A DNA stretch of 64,000 bases. Origin: Amycolatopsis nalaikhensis. Its GTDB lineage: Bacteria; Actinomycetota; Actinomycetes; Mycobacteriales; Pseudonocardiaceae. Where the stretch lies: NCBI RefSeq assembly GCF_030264295.1, contig NZ_CP127173.1, forward strand, positions 1,433,501 through 1,497,500, in the 5' to 3' direction. Shown here one piece after another: positions 61,979-64,000 of the stretch (positions are counted from its first letter, which is position 1; each line of letters opens with the position of its first letter). The translations under genes and the position numbers were made by a program. The notes under the pieces were generated by a model. It saw only the letters and a program-made list of their open reading frames with translations. It was not told the DNA's origin and ran no database searches.

Positions 61979-64000
61979 CTACCGCACGACAAGCACGGTG
62001 TGCGTCCCCCCGCCGACGGCCAACGTCCCGCCCCGCACCGCGTGCCCGTCGAGCAACACGAGATGCCCGGCCGGGACCACCAGCGAGCCGGAAGTCCCGC
62101 GCGGCGCCGAAACCGTCAGCGAGAACACCGAACCGTTCTGGGACCACGAAGCCGACAACGCGCCCTTCGGCGTCGGCACCGCCCCGCGCGCCCACTTGAC
62201 CGAGCCCGGGTGCGGCGCGACCGTCCACGTCGCGAAGCCCGGCGAGGCGGGCGAGACACCCAGCAGCTCGTTGGTCAGCGCCGGGACCACGCCGGTCGAC
62301 CAGCCGTGCGCCGCCGACGTGTATCCCTGCTCGTAGTGCGAACCGCCTTCGCCGATGCCTTCCCACGCCGTGATGCCCGGGTCGTGCGTGGCCATCCAGC
62401 CGTACATCCGCTTGATCTGGTCGATCGCCGAGTCCGCCTGCCCCGTCCGGAACCGGGCGACCAGCTCCGGGAACGACGTGAACGCGTACACGCGCTTCGT
62501 CCCGTCGGAGACGAGAGTGTCGTTGTCCATGAACGGGTTCCCGTACGGCAACGCCCCGGCCGCCAGCCGCGCCAACGCCGACGTCGCCTGCGCCGGCGAC
62601 GCGATCCCGGCCACGATCGCGTGGCTGTTGCCGTCCTGGCCGTGGCGCACCGCGCCGGTCGCCGAGTCCAGGTACGCGCCCGCCGCCGGGTCCCACAGGT
62701 ACTGGTTCACCGCCGCCGCGACGGCCGAAGCGCGCGCCAGCCAGCGATCCGCGTCGGCCGGGTGCCCGGTCGCGCGAGCGAGCCCGGCCGCGCCCTGAAG
62801 CGCCCGGACGTACAACGCGTTGTAGTACGTCACTTCGCCCGTACGCGGCAGGAACGCGTAGTCGCCGTAGCCGCCGGTGCCGTTGAGCCCCTTCGCGAGC
62901 AACCCGCGCGAATCGGTGACCGACGGGTACCACGTGTCGAGCGTCTTCACGAGGTGCGAGTAGTACGAAGACGCGTACGCGGTGTCGCCCGTGTAGAGCA
63001 CGTAGTCCCAGCTCGACGTCACCCACCAGAGCGGGTAGTCGAACAGCGGCAAGGTGTAGTTGTTGATCGACGCGGGCGGGATCCAGCCGTCGGCCCGCTG
63101 GTGGTCGGCGAGGTCGGCCAGGACGTTCTTCGCCGCCGTGCCGTCCTGGTGCGTCAGGTACTCGGTCAGCCCGGACACCGCGACGTCGCCGACGTACGGG
63201 TCCCGGTCGCGCTTCGCGCCGTCGTGCAGCACGAGCTTTCCGTCCAGCGACGGCGAAAACGCGCCGCGCGGGTCCACATCGGACTCGCGGAACGTGTCCA
63301 TCCCCAGCTCGTTCGTGTAGGACGCGGCGTACCAGTACTGGTTCAAGGCGTCGTCGGAGGACTCGAACCAGCCGCGGTAGGTGTCCGGCGTGCCGAGGAA
63401 CGGCGTGAAGTCGAGCGAGACGCCGCTGATCCGCACCTCACCGGACGGCTGGGCCAGCGGCGAGTCCGACGCCAGCGCGTCGAGGCTGATCCGCAGGTAG
63501 CGGAAGCCGTGCAGGCCGTCCGCGCAGACCTGCGTCCCGCTCAGGCAGCCCTTCGTGTCGCGCCAGACGGTCGGCGCCGAAGGCACGGCGTACTGGTCGG
63601 TGCCGGGCCCGCCGGAGAAGTCCGAGCGCGTGAAGTCGGAGCGTTCGCCCAGGTACTGCAGGGTTTCCGAGAACGCGAGCCGCACGCCGGGGCGGTTCGC
63701 CGACGCGCCCGCGAAAGCGATCTTCGGGTACCCGGCGACGACCTTGCCGAAGTCGATGACCGCCGACGGCACCGGCGGGTCGGCGACCAGCCCCGGCCAG
63801 ACCTCGGCGACGCGGCTGAACTCGCCGGACGGCGTGTTCTGGTCCTTCGTCACGGTGATCCGGACCTGGGTGGTGGTCACCGGCCGGTCGAACGCGACGG
63901 CGCGCTGTACGGCCGTGTTGCCGCTCACCGTGGCCGCGACGCGCCACGCGCCCGCGTCCAGCACCTCGACGGTGTAGTCCTGCGGCACGCCGTCCACATT
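61979..64000 (-). CDS. Alpha-L-rhamnosidase (GH78-like), partial
   Basis: 673 residues are visible; the N-terminus is beyond the window. A beta-sandwich region (RITVTKDQNTPSGEFSRVAEVWPG; FRYLRISLDALASD) precedes an (alpha/alpha)6-barrel typical of GH78: NLGMDTFRESDVDPRGAFSPSLDGK, DGWIPPASINNYTLPLFDYPLWWVTSSWDY, WEGIGEGGSHYEQGYTSAAHGWSTG with acidic residues of the active site, and a C-terminal beta-sandwich (SVKWARGAVPTPKGALSASWSQNG). Releases L-rhamnose from plant or microbial glycans; a secreted location is expected but the signal is not in view. Confidence 0.85.
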   Translation of the reverse strand, partial: NVDGVPQDYTVEVLDAGAWRVAATVSGNTAVQRAVAFDRPVTTTQVRITVTKDQNTPSGEFSRVAEVWPGLVADPPVPSAVIDFGKVVAGYPKIAFAGASANRPGVRLAFSETLQYLGERSDFTRSDFSGGPGTDQYAVPSAPTVWRDTKGCLSGTQVCADGLHGFRYLRISLDALASDSPLAQPSGEVRISGVSLDFTPFLGTPDTYRGWFESSDDALNQYWYAASYTNELGMDTFRESDVDPRGAFSPSLDGKLVLHDGAKRDRDPYVGDVAVSGLTEYLTHQDGTAAKNVLADLADHQRADGWIPPASINNYTLPLFDYPLWWVTSSWDYVLYTGDTAYASSYYSHLVKTLDTWYPSVTDSRGLLAKGLNGTGGYGDYAFLPRTGEVTYYNALYVRALQGAAGLARATGHPADADRWLARASAVAAAVNQYLWDPAAGAYLDSATGAVRHGQDGNSHAIVAGIASPAQATSALARLAAGALPYGNPFMDNDTLVSDGTKRVYAFTSFPELVARFRTGQADSAIDQIKRMYGWMATHDPGITAWEGIGEGGSHYEQGYTSAAHGWSTGVVPALTNELLGVSPASPGFATWTVAPHPGSVKWARGAVPTPKGALSASWSQNGSVFSLTVSAPRGTSGSLVVPAGHLVLLDGHAVRGGTLAVGGGTHTVLVVR

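Overview
High-GC actinobacterial DNA (about 70% G+C), frequent GTG starts and ATGA/GTGA overlaps. Family content points to mycothiol/IdeR/GlnR-type Actinomycetota, most likely Pseudonocardiaceae and probably Amycolatopsis-like. The genus is an inference from gene content and repeat style. The window is ordinary chromosome with strong mycobacterial synteny (compared from memory), plus inserted accessory genes. I see no rRNA, tRNA, CRISPR, insertion sequence or phage. Layout: 0-3.7 kb, a ROK regulator driving a sugar ABC importer (minus strand). 4-7.7 kb, nudC and an inactive/active pair of M16 peptidases. 7.8-11 kb, two tandem DUF2207 membrane proteins. 11.2-23.9 kb, a MoxR/DUF58 envelope module like Mtb Rv3689-Rv3695, bracketed by two paralogous membrane zinc metallopeptidases and containing an Eis-type acetyltransferase and a secreted lectin-like protein. 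24-32.4 kb, a block like Mtb Rv3200c-Rv3204: K+ channel, adnB, adnA and an alkyltransferase-like protein. 32.4-38.1 kb, an IdeR-controlled siderophore-interacting protein, a stand-alone HemD-like protein with a WYL regulator, and small accessory genes. 38.2-47.1 kb, a complete minus-strand nitrate assimilation operon (nitrate reductase, flavoprotein, transporter, nirB, nirD, NnaR-type HemD-wHTH regulator) behind a GlnR-like box. 47.2-61.9 kb, a block resembling Mtb Rv3205c-Rv3212: TIGR02569, moeZ, DUF3152, TetR, DUF3107, ferritin-like, rhlE, beta-propeller. It is interrupted by a TetR-controlled diiron oxygenase/hydrolase module and by HxlR/SnoaL genes. 62-64 kb, a secreted alpha-L-rhamnosidase cut by the window end. 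Functional picture: nitrate taken up by NarK is reduced by the nitrate reductase and then by siroheme NirBD, with NnaR and GlnR as likely regulators. AdnAB resects DNA ends beside a lesion-sensing ATL. MoxR and its partners probably remodel envelope complexes. Two things stand out. The first is a family of 91-bp intergenic elements with 30-bp internal period that sit at gene 3' ends, often touching stop codons (four copies, plus a fifth array of different sequence but the same architecture). The second is four genes (ROK, zinc peptidase, adnA, mycothiol-dependent isomerase) that each carry exactly one single-base frameshift, which may be real lesions or assembly errors.
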